Shown here: piece after piece, positions 50,005-58,189 of the stretch | How the letters are laid out: the number at the start of each line of letters is the position of its first letter | Numbering within the stretch: the first letter of the stretch is position 1 | NCBI GenBank assembly: GCA_045540015.1 | Contig: JAZQGP010000004.1 | Location: forward strand, 1-64,000 | Length of the DNA stretch: 64,000 nucleotides | Direction of reading: 5' to 3' | Source of the DNA: UMGS1387 sp045540015 | GTDB lineage: Bacteria; Bacillota; Clostridia; Oscillospirales; CAG-382 | The notes under the pieces: model-generated | The model's input: the letters and a program-made list of their open reading frames with translations, nothing else | Told to the model about the DNA's origin: nothing | Databases searched by the model: none | Program-made: the position numbers and the translations under genes

Positions 50005-50646
50005 ATGAAGCTTTTTATTGATACTGCAAATCTTGACGAAATTCGTGCGGCAAGTGATCTTGGCGTTATCTGCGGTGTAACAACAAACCCCACTCTTATT
50101 GCCCGTGAAGGAAGAGACCTTGCAGAGGTTATAAAGGAGATCGTTAAAATAGTTGACGGTCCCATCTCTGCAGAGGTTATGAGTGAGGATGCAACAGGAA
50201 TGGTTGAGGAGGCAAAGGTTCTCAGCGCAATCCACAAGAACATTGTTATCAAAATACCCATGACGCTTGAAGGACTTAAGGCTGTAAAGCAGCTTACTGC
50301 AACGGGTATCCGCACAAATGTAACTCTTATATTCAGCGCAGCACAGGCTCTTCTTGCAGCTCGTGCAGGTGCAAGCTTTGTAAGCCCGTTCCTCGGAAGA
50401 CTTGACGATATCGGTATGCCCGGTATGGAGCTTGTTGAGGAAATCGTTGAAATTTTTGATATTCACGGTATTAAAACTGAAATTATCGCGGCAAGCGTCA
50501 GAAGCCAGATGCATGTTATAGATGCAGCTCGTGCAGGCGCTCACATTGCTACAATTCCTTACAAGGTAATTCTTCAGATGGCAAAGCATCCTCTTACAGA
50601 TGCAGGAATTGAAAAATTCTTAAAGGATGCCGGCGTTAATGCATAA
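50005..50646 (+). CDS. fsa: Fructose-6-phosphate aldolase/transaldolase-like protein
   Basis: A 213-residue class I aldolase of the small transaldolase (TalC/MipB/FSA) family. The Schiff-base lysine is Lys83 in NIVIKIPMT; MKLFIDTANLDEI and GVTTNPTL are the family start. Family members cleave or transfer the dihydroxyacetone unit of fructose 6-phosphate, and FSA versus transaldolase activity cannot be decided from sequence alone. AAGGAAA precedes the ATG. It is 33 bases ahead of the mannosidase gene and likely co-transcribed, linking sugar release to central carbon flow. Confidence 0.88.
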   Translation: MKLFIDTANLDEIRAASDLGVICGVTTNPTLIAREGRDLAEVIKEIVKIVDGPISAEVMSEDATGMVEEAKVLSAIHKNIVIKIPMTLEGLKAVKQLTATGIRTNVTLIFSAAQALLAARAGASFVSPFLGRLDDIGMPGMELVEEIVEIFDIHGIKTEIIAASVRSQMHVIDAARAGAHIATIPYKVILQMAKHPLTDAGIEKFLKDAGVNA

Positions 50647-50679
50647 ATAATCTGTTTTTATTGCAAAGGAGTTTTCGTT

Positions 50680-52947
50680 ATGCAAAAACTTTCTCTCAAC
50701 GGCACATGGAAGCTGTCATATTTCAAGCAGAATTCACTTGACATAAAAACTCCGGAGCAGCTTCATGCAAGCAGCGCGGTTCCTACAATAGAAGCAGTAG
50801 TTCCGGGAAATGCAGAGCTTGATCTTTCGCGCGCAGGAGTTCTTCCCGAAAACCTGTTCAAAGGCGAAAACATGCGCCTTGCCGAAGAGTTTGAGACATA
50901 TGAATGGTGGTACGAAACGGAATTTGACATTCCTGCCGAATATGCAGGCAAAAAGCTGTCGCTTCTTTTTGAGGGAACAGACTGTATTGCCGAATACTTC
51001 CTTAACGGAGCAAAAATCGGCGAATCGGATAACATGTTCATTCCGTTTGAGTTTTCCATAGACGAAAACGCAAAAATCGGCGAGATAAACAGTCTTTGCG
51101 TACATATAAAGTCCGCTGTGCTTGAAGCCTACAACAAGGATATTTCCATGTTCACTCTTGCAAACGGCTGGTACAACAGAAACTACGAAAGCGTACAAAT
51201 AAGAAAAGCTCCTCACAGCTACAGCTGGGATATTATGCCAAGAGCCGTATCAGCAGGTCTCTGGAGAGATGTTTCTCTTGTTGCAAAGACAGACTGCGAA
51301 ATCAAGCAGTTCTTCTGCTACACCGAGACAATGTTCCCGGGCGGTGCTTTTCTCCGTTTTTGCTATGAGCTTGAAACAGAGTGTGTTCCGAAGAACACGA
51401 CAATAGAAATAAGCGGTGTGTGCGGCGACAGCAGCTTTTCCTTTACAAAACCCGTCACCTTCAAGGCGGGAGCCTTTGAGCACGGAATAAACAATCCCAA
51501 GCTCTGGTGGCCATACGGTTATGGCGAGCCGAACCTTTATGTAGTTAATGTTCGCTTTATTTGTGACGAAAAGGTTCTTTGCGAAAAGACCGTCAACGTC
51601 GGCATACGTCAGGTAAAGCTGTTAAGAACAGACACGACCGACGGAAAGCACGGCAAGTTTGAATTTCAAATCAATGGTGAAACAGTTGTCTGCAAGGGTT
51701 CAAACTGGGTTCCCATGGACGCATATCACAGCCGCGACAAGAGCAGATATGCAAAGGCGTTTGAGCTTGTAACAGATATTGGCTGCAACATTCTCAGATG
51801 CTGGGGCGGAAATGTTTACGAAAGTGATGAGTTTTTCGATTTGTGTGACAAAAACGGCGTTATGGTATGGCAGGATTTTTCAATGGCCTGTCATCCTTAT
51901 CCGCAGGACGAAGCCTTCCTTGAAACAATCCGCAAGGAAGCAACTGCAATTATCCGTCTTTACCGTCAGCATCCGTGTATCATTCTCTGGTCGGGCGACA
52001 ACGAAAACGATGCACTCATGCAGAACAGCCACACGGCACCGAGCAAAAACCGCATAACACGCGAAATTTTGCCGCAGGTGGTTGCGACCGAAGACGCCGG
52101 CAGACCGTTCCTTGCAAGCTCGCCCTATGTATGTAATGAGATTTACGAGAGTAAGGAGTTTGAAAAGCTTCCCGAGGACCATCTCTGGGGTGCAAGAGAT
52201 TACTTCAAGAGTAAATTTTACGTAAACTCCAATGCTCATTTTGTCAGTGAAACAGGTTACCATGGCTGTCCGAGCGTTGAATCTATAAAGAAATTTATCG
52301 ACGAAGACTGTTTGTGGCCGGTTTACAACGAGCAGTGGACGCTCCATTCTACAGACTGGGCACATAACGACAGCAGAGTTGCTCTCATGGACAAACAGAT
52401 TTATCAGTTCTTCGGCAAAAAAGCCGAAAGTCTTGAAGACTTCTCCTTCATGTCTCAGGTTTCTCAGGCTGAGGCGAAGAAGTATTTTATTGAAAGAGTT
52501 CGTATAAACCCAGACAAGAAGGGTGTTATATGGTGGAATCTGCTTGACGGCTGGCCGCAGATGTCGGATGCAGTTGTGGACTACTACTATGACAAGAAGC
52601 TTGCTTACCATTATATAAAGCGTTCTCAGCAGCCGTTTGCAATCATGTGCGACGAGATATCAGACTGGGGCTCGCGTGTTGTTGCAGCAAACGACACACG
52701 TGAAAATGTTTCGGGTCAAGTAAAAATCACGGACATAGAAAGCGGAAATGTTGTTCTTCAGGGCGGATTTACCGCCGCTGCAGGTCAAAGAACCACAATC
52801 GGAAAGATAGAACTCATGTATTCTGACAAGGGTATGCTTCTGATTGAGTGGTTTATTGACGGAAAGCGCTATTTCAACCACTACCTGTACGGATATCCTG
52901 CGTTTGACGTGGATAAGTATAAGGAATGGCTTGAAAAGCTGAAATAA
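50680..52947 (+). CDS. GH2 glycosidase, beta-mannosidase-like
   Basis: A 755-residue cytoplasmic glycosidase. Domain order is that of GH2: sugar-binding jelly roll (1-180), immunoglobulin-like domain (about 190-320), TIM barrel (about 325-640), and a C-terminal beta domain. The acid/base is Glu442 in WSGDNEND and the nucleophile Glu524 in VSETGYHG. ILRCWGGNVYESDEFFDLCDKNGVMVWQDF is characteristic of beta-mannosidases as opposed to beta-galactosidases. It is about 80 residues shorter than most bacterial beta-mannosidases. Together with the alpha-galactosidase at 19049 it would complete breakdown of galactomannan oligosaccharides. Confidence 0.9.
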   Translation: MQKLSLNGTWKLSYFKQNSLDIKTPEQLHASSAVPTIEAVVPGNAELDLSRAGVLPENLFKGENMRLAEEFETYEWWYETEFDIPAEYAGKKLSLLFEGTDCIAEYFLNGAKIGESDNMFIPFEFSIDENAKIGEINSLCVHIKSAVLEAYNKDISMFTLANGWYNRNYESVQIRKAPHSYSWDIMPRAVSAGLWRDVSLVAKTDCEIKQFFCYTETMFPGGAFLRFCYELETECVPKNTTIEISGVCGDSSFSFTKPVTFKAGAFEHGINNPKLWWPYGYGEPNLYVVNVRFICDEKVLCEKTVNVGIRQVKLLRTDTTDGKHGKFEFQINGETVVCKGSNWVPMDAYHSRDKSRYAKAFELVTDIGCNILRCWGGNVYESDEFFDLCDKNGVMVWQDFSMACHPYPQDEAFLETIRKEATAIIRLYRQHPCIILWSGDNENDALMQNSHTAPSKNRITREILPQVVATEDAGRPFLASSPYVCNEIYESKEFEKLPEDHLWGARDYFKSKFYVNSNAHFVSETGYHGCPSVESIKKFIDEDCLWPVYNEQWTLHSTDWAHNDSRVALMDKQIYQFFGKKAESLEDFSFMSQVSQAEAKKYFIERVRINPDKKGVIWWNLLDGWPQMSDAVVDYYYDKKLAYHYIKRSQQPFAIMCDEISDWGSRVVAANDTRENVSGQVKITDIESGNVVLQGGFTAAAGQRTTIGKIELMYSDKGMLLIEWFIDGKRYFNHYLYGYPAFDVDKYKEWLEKLK

Positions 52948-52965
52948 GAAACAATTGATATAAGT

Positions 52966-52999
52966 AGGGGTTGCATCAAAATAATTTGATACAGCCCCT
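52966..52999. terminator. Terminator between GH2 and GH172 genes
   Basis: AGGGG...ATCAAA pairs imperfectly with TTTGAT...CCCCT around an ATAA loop and a TTTTTT tail follows on the plus strand. Confidence 0.75.
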
Positions 53000-53021
53000 T
53001 TTTTCAATAATGTATTTTAAA

Positions 53022-54074
53022 TTATATTATTTCCAATTCATCTGCCGAAGGAAACTTCGGGAAATTTTTACATATGCTGTCCTGATACCAGAATGCAACC
53101 GAAGAAATATCGTCTTGCAGAGGTAAATAGCGGCCGCCGCTTCTCCATCCTAGTGCTTGAATTGTTACTTTTATGTCTTTCTTAAAATAGATTGGGTCGG
53201 TTATGTGCCATCTGTATAGAGAAAATCTCTGTTGAGAATTATATGTGCCGTCAGGTCTTATTATTTTTGAAAGACCCGAGTAAGGCGTACAAAATTCCTG
53301 ATACTTACCGCAGACATCGAAATTCCATGAACCGCAGAAATAATCCTCAGTACCTGTTCCGCATATTGTAGGATACTCTTTGTCACCGTCAAGGTAGAAC
53401 TTTATCTCGCCTTCACCCCACCATCCGTTATTATTAACACCCCAGAACATATATGTTCCTACATAATGGCCGTTTCCTTCAACATTATTCAGAATTGTAT
53501 AATTCTCTTTATACGGAAGCGGGTTTACTCTCCTGAACTGTGCATGAAAGTATCCGTGTCCTTCGGGTATTTTACCAATAATATAGTCAACCTGATAATA
53601 GAGAGTAACACTTTCCGAATGGAGATTTTCTATTGTTATTCTACACTTTTTATAAAAAGGCATATCCCAATAACAGTTAAATCCTCTTTTTGGATTTACA
53701 CAAACCGGCAAAGATGAGAGCTGTGCATAGTTTTGGTAATCTGCAGAAGCAAAAAAGTCGCCAAGAGGAACTTCCACCGATGCTTTGTCGCTTCCGTCCC
53801 AGTACATTCTGATTACAAGCATTCTGTTTTTAGGGCAGTTATCCGTTATCCATATATGCTTTATAATACCCGCGCCTTCAATACAGGCAATTTCAAATGT
53901 TTCTCCTGCACCAATTCTTACAGCCGGAGATACCTTCCATCCTTTTCCCAATTCTCTTGCGCACTCTTTATTGACCCCGGTTTCAGCCATTGCACCTTTG
54001 CCTTTTTCGCCTGTGAAGTTTTCAGCAGAAATTGACCTCGATTCAAACTCCTGTATTTTTGACAAATTCATCAT
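53022..54074 (-). CDS. DUF2961 protein, GH172 family
   Basis: A 350-residue cytoplasmic protein with the DUF2961 jelly-roll fold: GAGIIKHIWIT, RMYWDGSDKASVEVPLGDFF, NPKRGFNCYWDMPF, GTGTEDYFCGSW and TPYSGLS are the family blocks. DUF2961 is now glycoside hydrolase family GH172, with members acting on alpha-D-fructofuranoside (difructose anhydride) or D-arabinofuranoside bonds; the glutamate in GTGTEDY belongs to the active-site region. The ATG at 54074 has GGGAG 8 bases upstream. It is divergent from an AraC gene 134 bases away, probably its regulator. Confidence 0.88.
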   Translation of the reverse strand: MMNLSKIQEFESRSISAENFTGEKGKGAMAETGVNKECARELGKGWKVSPAVRIGAGETFEIACIEGAGIIKHIWITDNCPKNRMLVIRMYWDGSDKASVEVPLGDFFASADYQNYAQLSSLPVCVNPKRGFNCYWDMPFYKKCRITIENLHSESVTLYYQVDYIIGKIPEGHGYFHAQFRRVNPLPYKENYTILNNVEGNGHYVGTYMFWGVNNNGWWGEGEIKFYLDGDKEYPTICGTGTEDYFCGSWNFDVCGKYQEFCTPYSGLSKIIRPDGTYNSQQRFSLYRWHITDPIYFKKDIKVTIQALGWRSGGRYLPLQDDISSVAFWYQDSICKNFPKFPSADELEII

Positions 54075-54088
54075 TTTTCTATTCTCCC

Positions 54089-54121
54089 TTGCTATTACTT
54101 TAAAATTGTGGTATAATTTTA
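54089..54121. promoter_or_regulatory. Divergent promoter region of GH172 and AraC genes
   Basis: Plus strand: TTGCTA (54089-54094), 17-bp spacer, perfect TATAAT (54112-54117) for the AraC gene. Minus strand: a TAAAAT -10 box at 54121-54116 overlaps it, with a poor -35 region, as is usual for promoters that need an activator. Confidence 0.5.
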
Positions 54122-54208
54122 ACATAATTCAAAATAAAAGAGAATAGCAGTTTTAGTTAACAGATTTATCATTTATTGACACAAGGTCAAGAGAAAGGTA
54201 TTTGGGAT

Positions 54209-55096
54209 ATGAACAAAAACGAGTTTTCTCCATATATAAGAGTTGCTATGTTTTCTACGCTTATCGCTCCGTTCAGGATTAACAACAGGGTGATATTTGA
54301 TTACGAATTGATACTGGTTACAAGCGGAAAATGCAAAATCACTGTAGAAAATATCGAATACCTGTGCAAGAAAAACGATGTTGTGTTTTTAAGACCGGGA
54401 ATCCATCACAAATTCGAATGTGTTGAAAACATTGATTTTGTACAGCCACATATCCATTTTGATATGACATACAGCAACGCAAGCGAAAAAAGATATATAT
54501 CCTTTAAACCTCAAAAAAAGATGTCAGATTATGAATTGTCACTTATTCAGGAGGACATTTTGGCTGATATAGGCATTCCATGTGTTTTTACTCCGTCTGA
54601 TACTGCCTTGTTTCAGAGGATCTTTTTTGAAATCATTGAGTTGTTTAAAAGTAAGGCTTATAACTATGAACTGTTATGCAAGGCAAAAATGCTTGAGCTT
54701 TTAAACTGCATTTTAACACAATTTGATCATGACAGAACAGGCAGCCCCGATATGATGAGCAATCCGGTCGTTGCTGTCAAAAATTATATAGACAACAATT
54801 TCATATCCGCAATAACTTTAGATTCTCTTTCAAAACAGTTTTATATCAACAAATACACATTGCTCAGAAAATTCAAGTATATGTATGGAATAAACATTAT
54901 TACATATTATCGGCACAAGCGGATTGAGTATATCAAAGACATTTTAAAGACAACCAATATCCCGGTATCTGCTTTATCCGAAAAAATGAGTTTTTCCGAC
55001 ATTTATTCATTTAGCAGGTTCTTCAAAAACTGTGTCGGGGTTTCTCCGTCGGTTTACCGTAAAAATCATTTATCAATTAGTGTTAATTGCCCATAA
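54209..55096 (+). CDS. AraC family regulator of the GH172 gene (presumed)
   Basis: A 295-residue regulator. The N-terminal cupin (FDYELILVTSGKCKITVE; FLRPGIHHKFE; PHIHFDM) is of a type unlike the triplet at 47208-49763; the C-terminal helix-turn-helix pair reads LSKQFYINKYTLLRKFKYMYG and LSEKMSFSDIYSFSRFFKNCVG. The ATG at 54209 is preferred, although its ribosome site (GAAAGG) is 10 bases off; an in-frame TTG 33 bases higher is the alternative. Codon use is visibly more AT-rich than in the neighbours, perhaps a sign of recent acquisition. Confidence 0.88.
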   Translation: MNKNEFSPYIRVAMFSTLIAPFRINNRVIFDYELILVTSGKCKITVENIEYLCKKNDVVFLRPGIHHKFECVENIDFVQPHIHFDMTYSNASEKRYISFKPQKKMSDYELSLIQEDILADIGIPCVFTPSDTALFQRIFFEIIELFKSKAYNYELLCKAKMLELLNCILTQFDHDRTGSPDMMSNPVVAVKNYIDNNFISAITLDSLSKQFYINKYTLLRKFKYMYGINIITYYRHKRIEYIKDILKTTNIPVSALSEKMSFSDIYSFSRFFKNCVGVSPSVYRKNHLSISVNCP

Positions 55097-55099
55097 AAG

Positions 55100-55131
55100 A
55101 AGGCAGAAACGAAATCACACGTTTCTGCCTT
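55100..55131. terminator. Bidirectional terminator
   Basis: A perfect 12-bp stem (AAGGCAGAAACG and complement) with an 8-base loop separates the AraC gene from the convergent ABC exporter. Confidence 0.8.
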
Positions 55132-55137
55132 TAAATA

Positions 55138-56985
55138 TTATTGTTCTACTGTCTGTGGTTTTTGCATTTCGTAGAAAATGCCTTTCTTTGCTACAAGCTC
55201 GTTGTAAGTTCCTATCTCACAGCATACACCGTCCTTGATAACGGCAATTCTGTCGGCGTTTTTGATAGTAGAAAGCCTGTGTGCAACAATAAATGTTGTC
55301 TTATCTCTTGACAGATTGTTTATTGCGGTTTGTATTTCCTTTTCGGAAATTGTATCGAGAGCACTTGTCGCTTCATCAAAGATAATAACATCCGGGTTTC
55401 TGATTAGTGCACGAGCGATTGAAAGTCTCTGTCTTTGTCCTCCGGACAGGTTTGCACCGTGCTCTTCAAGCGGAGTGTCGATGCCTTTGGGAAGCGTGCC
55501 TATAAAGTTCGAAAGCAGTGAGGCATCAAGCACCTCTTTAAGCTTTTTATCACTTACTGTATCAAGACCGTATGTGATGTTTTCACGTATTGTTCCGGTA
55601 AATAACACGCTGTTTTGCGGAACAACCGCAAGGTGCTTTCTGTAGGAATGAAGGTTTATTTCGGTGATGTCGTGTCCGTCAATGGAAACCTTACCCGAAT
55701 TCGGGAAAATAAATCCGAGCACAAGGTTCATGAGCGTTGATTTTCCCGAGCCCGATTCACCGACTATTGCAATGGTTTCTCCTTGCTTTACGTGAAGATT
55801 AAGACCGCGAAGCAGCGGTTGGTCGTCCTCATAGGAAAAATGTACGTTTTCAAAATCGAAGTCGCCCCTTAGCGTTACAAGCTCTTTTTTGCCCTTGTTG
55901 TCCTCAATGTCAGAGGCACCGAGTATTTCTCCGATAGAGGAAATCGACTCAAAGCCCTTGGTCATAATGGGAAGAAGTCCGATTATTGTTGAAACCTGTG
56001 CGGTGAGTGTTGTGAAATATGACTGATAGAGAGAAATGTCACCGATTTTAATTTGTCCGTTGATTGCCATAAACGCAGTGAACACCAGGCAAAGAAGCTG
56101 GAAAACCTGGAATACAACCCATGAGCTTGCTCCGAACATGGACTGAATCATATCAAGCTTTATGCCGGTATTTGCAAGCCTGCTCAGCAGAGACGTCATC
56201 TTGTGAACCTCTCTGTTTTCAAGAGCATGTGCTCTTGTAATCTCAGTCATTTCAACCATGTCCATAAGGTTTGCACTTGTGTTCTCCATGTCCTTTCTGT
56301 AGGTGCGGTTGTTTTTTCTGATGGGAGAACGGAACGCTCTTACAAGCAGTGCCGAGGACGGTATACACAAAATGAAGAATGCGAACAGTCTCCAGTCGTT
56401 GACAAGCACAATAACAAAGGCTGTTACCATATTTACTATAATTTGCGGCAACGACGAGAAAATCTGTTGTGCAAGTCCATGAACTGTTTCAACATCCCGC
56501 ATGAGCTTTGACTGAATACGTCCCGACTGCATTTCCTTGTGGAAAGAAATGGACAACTGCTGAAGCTTTCTTACAAGAGCACCGCGAAGCCCCGCTTCAA
56601 CGCGTCTTAAAACAAGGCTCTGATATTTTACCCTGAGTACGTTTGTCGGAATATTGAGCAAAAGCAGAAACGCTATTACTGCAAGGTTAACAGCAATATC
56701 TCTGTATAAATGCTCTGTCGGATAGGCAACAAGATTTATAATATTTGCAGTGATTATCGGAAGTGTTATATGCGGAAGGGTTGCAATTATGTAGAAAAAT
56801 ATTGACAGAAAGAGTTGTCTTGGAAAACGCATGTATAGAATCAAGAGTATTTTGAAGGTGCTTTTTGAAGTTCCGCTATAGGCGTTTATAAATTCAAACT
56901 CAAGATTTCTTAACTGCTCGTCCGTAAACTCCTTTTTATGAGATGCCGGTCTTAATTTGTGTCTTCGTTTATGCAAATGCGGCAT
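55138..56985 (-). CDS. ABC exporter, fused permease-ATPase (multidrug type)
   Basis: A 615-residue half transporter: a cytoplasmic lead of about 45 residues, a six-helix type IV exporter domain (about 50-345) and an ATPase (about 375-600) with Walker A GESGSGKST, signature LSGGQRQRLSIARAL, Walker B VIIFDEATSALD and H-loop AHRLSTI. It looks like a homodimeric MsbA/LmrA-type exporter; no partner gene adjoins. The ATG at 56985 has AAAGGAG upstream. A 230-base leader holding a terminator/antiterminator structure lies before it, so expression is probably attenuated until a signal, perhaps a transported compound, is present. Confidence 0.92.
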   Translation of the reverse strand: MPHLHKRRHKLRPASHKKEFTDEQLRNLEFEFINAYSGTSKSTFKILLILYMRFPRQLFLSIFFYIIATLPHITLPIITANIINLVAYPTEHLYRDIAVNLAVIAFLLLLNIPTNVLRVKYQSLVLRRVEAGLRGALVRKLQQLSISFHKEMQSGRIQSKLMRDVETVHGLAQQIFSSLPQIIVNMVTAFVIVLVNDWRLFAFFILCIPSSALLVRAFRSPIRKNNRTYRKDMENTSANLMDMVEMTEITRAHALENREVHKMTSLLSRLANTGIKLDMIQSMFGASSWVVFQVFQLLCLVFTAFMAINGQIKIGDISLYQSYFTTLTAQVSTIIGLLPIMTKGFESISSIGEILGASDIEDNKGKKELVTLRGDFDFENVHFSYEDDQPLLRGLNLHVKQGETIAIVGESGSGKSTLMNLVLGFIFPNSGKVSIDGHDITEINLHSYRKHLAVVPQNSVLFTGTIRENITYGLDTVSDKKLKEVLDASLLSNFIGTLPKGIDTPLEEHGANLSGGQRQRLSIARALIRNPDVIIFDEATSALDTISEKEIQTAINNLSRDKTTFIVAHRLSTIKNADRIAVIKDGVCCEIGTYNELVAKKGIFYEMQKPQTVEQ

Positions 56986-57004
56986 ATGATGCTCACTCCT
57001 TTTT

Positions 57005-57021
57005 CCGTGTTGAAAACACGG
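57005..57021 (-). promoter_or_regulatory. Hairpin directly before the ABC exporter ribosome site
   Basis: A perfect 7-bp stem (CCGTGTT/AACACGG, GAA/TTC loop) ends five bases before AAGGAG. It could modulate translation start in addition to the upstream attenuator. Confidence 0.45.
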
Positions 57022-57065
57022 ACTTTGGCTGTTGGTTTGTTTGGATACGTACAATTTTCCCGAAG

Positions 57066-57194
57066 CAATAAAAACGGGATTACGTCAATATATTCCGCTT
57101 GACGAATCCCGAACTGTATGCCTATAGTGTTTTATCCTCCTCACCTTACGTATTCGGCGCGTCTCTCGGACGCCTCCGCCTCTTCTCGTTCGGG
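57066..57194 (-). promoter_or_regulatory. Riboswitch-like attenuator leader, class not recognised
   Basis: On the minus strand CCCGAAC (57194-57188) can pair with GTTCGGG (57114-57108), closing an about 87-base domain. Inside are a GCGTC/GACGC hairpin with a CGAGA loop and a purine-rich AGGTGAGGAGGATAAAA segment. The 3' strand of the closing stem is also the 5' arm of the terminator at 57111-57075. Formation of the domain would therefore block termination. I compared it from memory with guanidine-I, NiCo, Mn, SAM, lysine, THF and T-box leaders and found no convincing match, although TCCGAGAG and GGATAAAA recall guanidine-I. Confidence 0.6.
57075..57111 (-). terminator. Attenuator terminator in the ABC exporter leader
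   Basis: CGGGATTCGTCAA pairs with TTGACGTAATCCCG (13 bp, one bulged T) around a 10-base loop, followed by TTTTTATT on the minus strand, about 80 bases before the gene. Confidence 0.8.
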
Positions 57195-57226
57195 AGTTTT
57201 TACACATTTATATTCTGTTCATGGGT

Positions 57227-57255
57227 ATATTAACATACCGTATCCCGTTTGTCAA
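57227..57255 (-). promoter_or_regulatory. Promoter of the ABC exporter leader
   Basis: Perfect TTGACA, 17-bp spacer, TAATAT on the minus strand, about 30 bases above the closing stem of the leader. Confidence 0.7.
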
Positions 57256-57270
57256 TACAAACTGAGAATT

Positions 57271-58152
57271 TTATTTAACTTTCTTTTTTAAGTTAAGTAC
57301 AACGATCGCTGCAATAATTCCTGCCATGCCGAGGCACACGGAAACTGTCAGCTTCTCACCTCTGAAAACGCCGCAAACTGCAGCCATAAGCGGTTCAACA
57401 GATGCCATAATTGCTGCTTTTCCGGGTTCTGTTCCCGAAAGACCTTTTGTGTAAAGCGTAAACGGAAGTACAGCCGTTACAAGCCCTGTTGAGAAAATCG
57501 CAAGTGCAAGAAGTGCAGATGCATTTGCTGCTGTATTTGACAGGAGCGACGGCATATCGCACACGCACCACGAGCCTATTGCTGCAAAAAGGAAAGACCA
57601 GAAGGTAACGGTATACGCGTGATACCCCTTTTTCATTGCTACTGTGCTGAAAATACTGTAAAGAGCATAGGCAAGCCCCGACAGAAGTCCAAGTACTATC
57701 CCTTTTGTTGTTGCGTGTACAGAACCCGACATTGACACAAGCACGCATCCCAAAAACGCAAATACCAGTGCAAGCGCCTTGACTCTTGTAAATTTCTCCT
57801 TGAAAATAATACATGAAAGCAGCATTACGATAATAGGAGCGGTGTAGAGCAGAATTGCCGAGACGGACATGCTTGTATCGCTGCTGATGGAGCCGAAGTA
57901 AAACACCGTCATGCACAAAACGCTTATAAATCCGTTACACAAAAAAACCCATATATCATGCAGCTTTATTTTGAATTTCTTTCTGTCAGTCAGAAGCAGA
58001 AAGAGAAACACCATAACTGCACAGCCCGTAATGCGAAGAGCAGCCGCCTGAATTGAAGTATATCCGAAAATGTCTGTCAGCGTGTGCACAAAAAGTCCCA
58101 TTGTTCCCCAGAGAACGCCGGCAATAATTATAAGAAGTGAGCTTGTTGTCAT
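57271..58152 (-). CDS. EamA/DMT superfamily permease
   Basis: A 293-residue membrane protein with ten hydrophobic helices in two EamA repeats (LLIIIAGVLWGTMGLFVH at the start of the first; GIVLGLLSGLAYALYSIFS at the start of the second). Drug/metabolite transporters of this group export amino acids, purines or other metabolites; the cargo is not readable. The ATG at 58152 removes a hydrophilic 44-codon lead that overlaps the upstream intergenic DNA. It follows the radical SAM gene by 37 bases and may be co-transcribed with it. Confidence 0.9.
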   Translation of the reverse strand: MTTSSLLIIIAGVLWGTMGLFVHTLTDIFGYTSIQAAALRITGCAVMVFLFLLLTDRKKFKIKLHDIWVFLCNGFISVLCMTVFYFGSISSDTSMSVSAILLYTAPIIVMLLSCIIFKEKFTRVKALALVFAFLGCVLVSMSGSVHATTKGIVLGLLSGLAYALYSIFSTVAMKKGYHAYTVTFWSFLFAAIGSWCVCDMPSLLSNTAANASALLALAIFSTGLVTAVLPFTLYTKGLSGTEPGKAAIMASVEPLMAAVCGVFRGEKLTVSVCLGMAGIIAAIVVLNLKKKVK

Positions 58153-58189
58153 AGTTCTGTCTCTTTTCTGTTTTGTTTTTATTGTTTTT

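Noticed and set aside
51880..52611. A 243-codon minus-strand frame inside the GH2 gene
   Set aside because: It is opposite the conserved catalytic barrel, without ribosome site or recognisable domain.
57108..57194. T-box or guanidine-I riboswitch
   Set aside because: No AGGGTGGNACCGCG T-box element; only the short TCCGAGAG and GGATAAAA segments recall guanidine-I, while its CUAGGGUUCCG and GCCCGGGAGA parts are missing.
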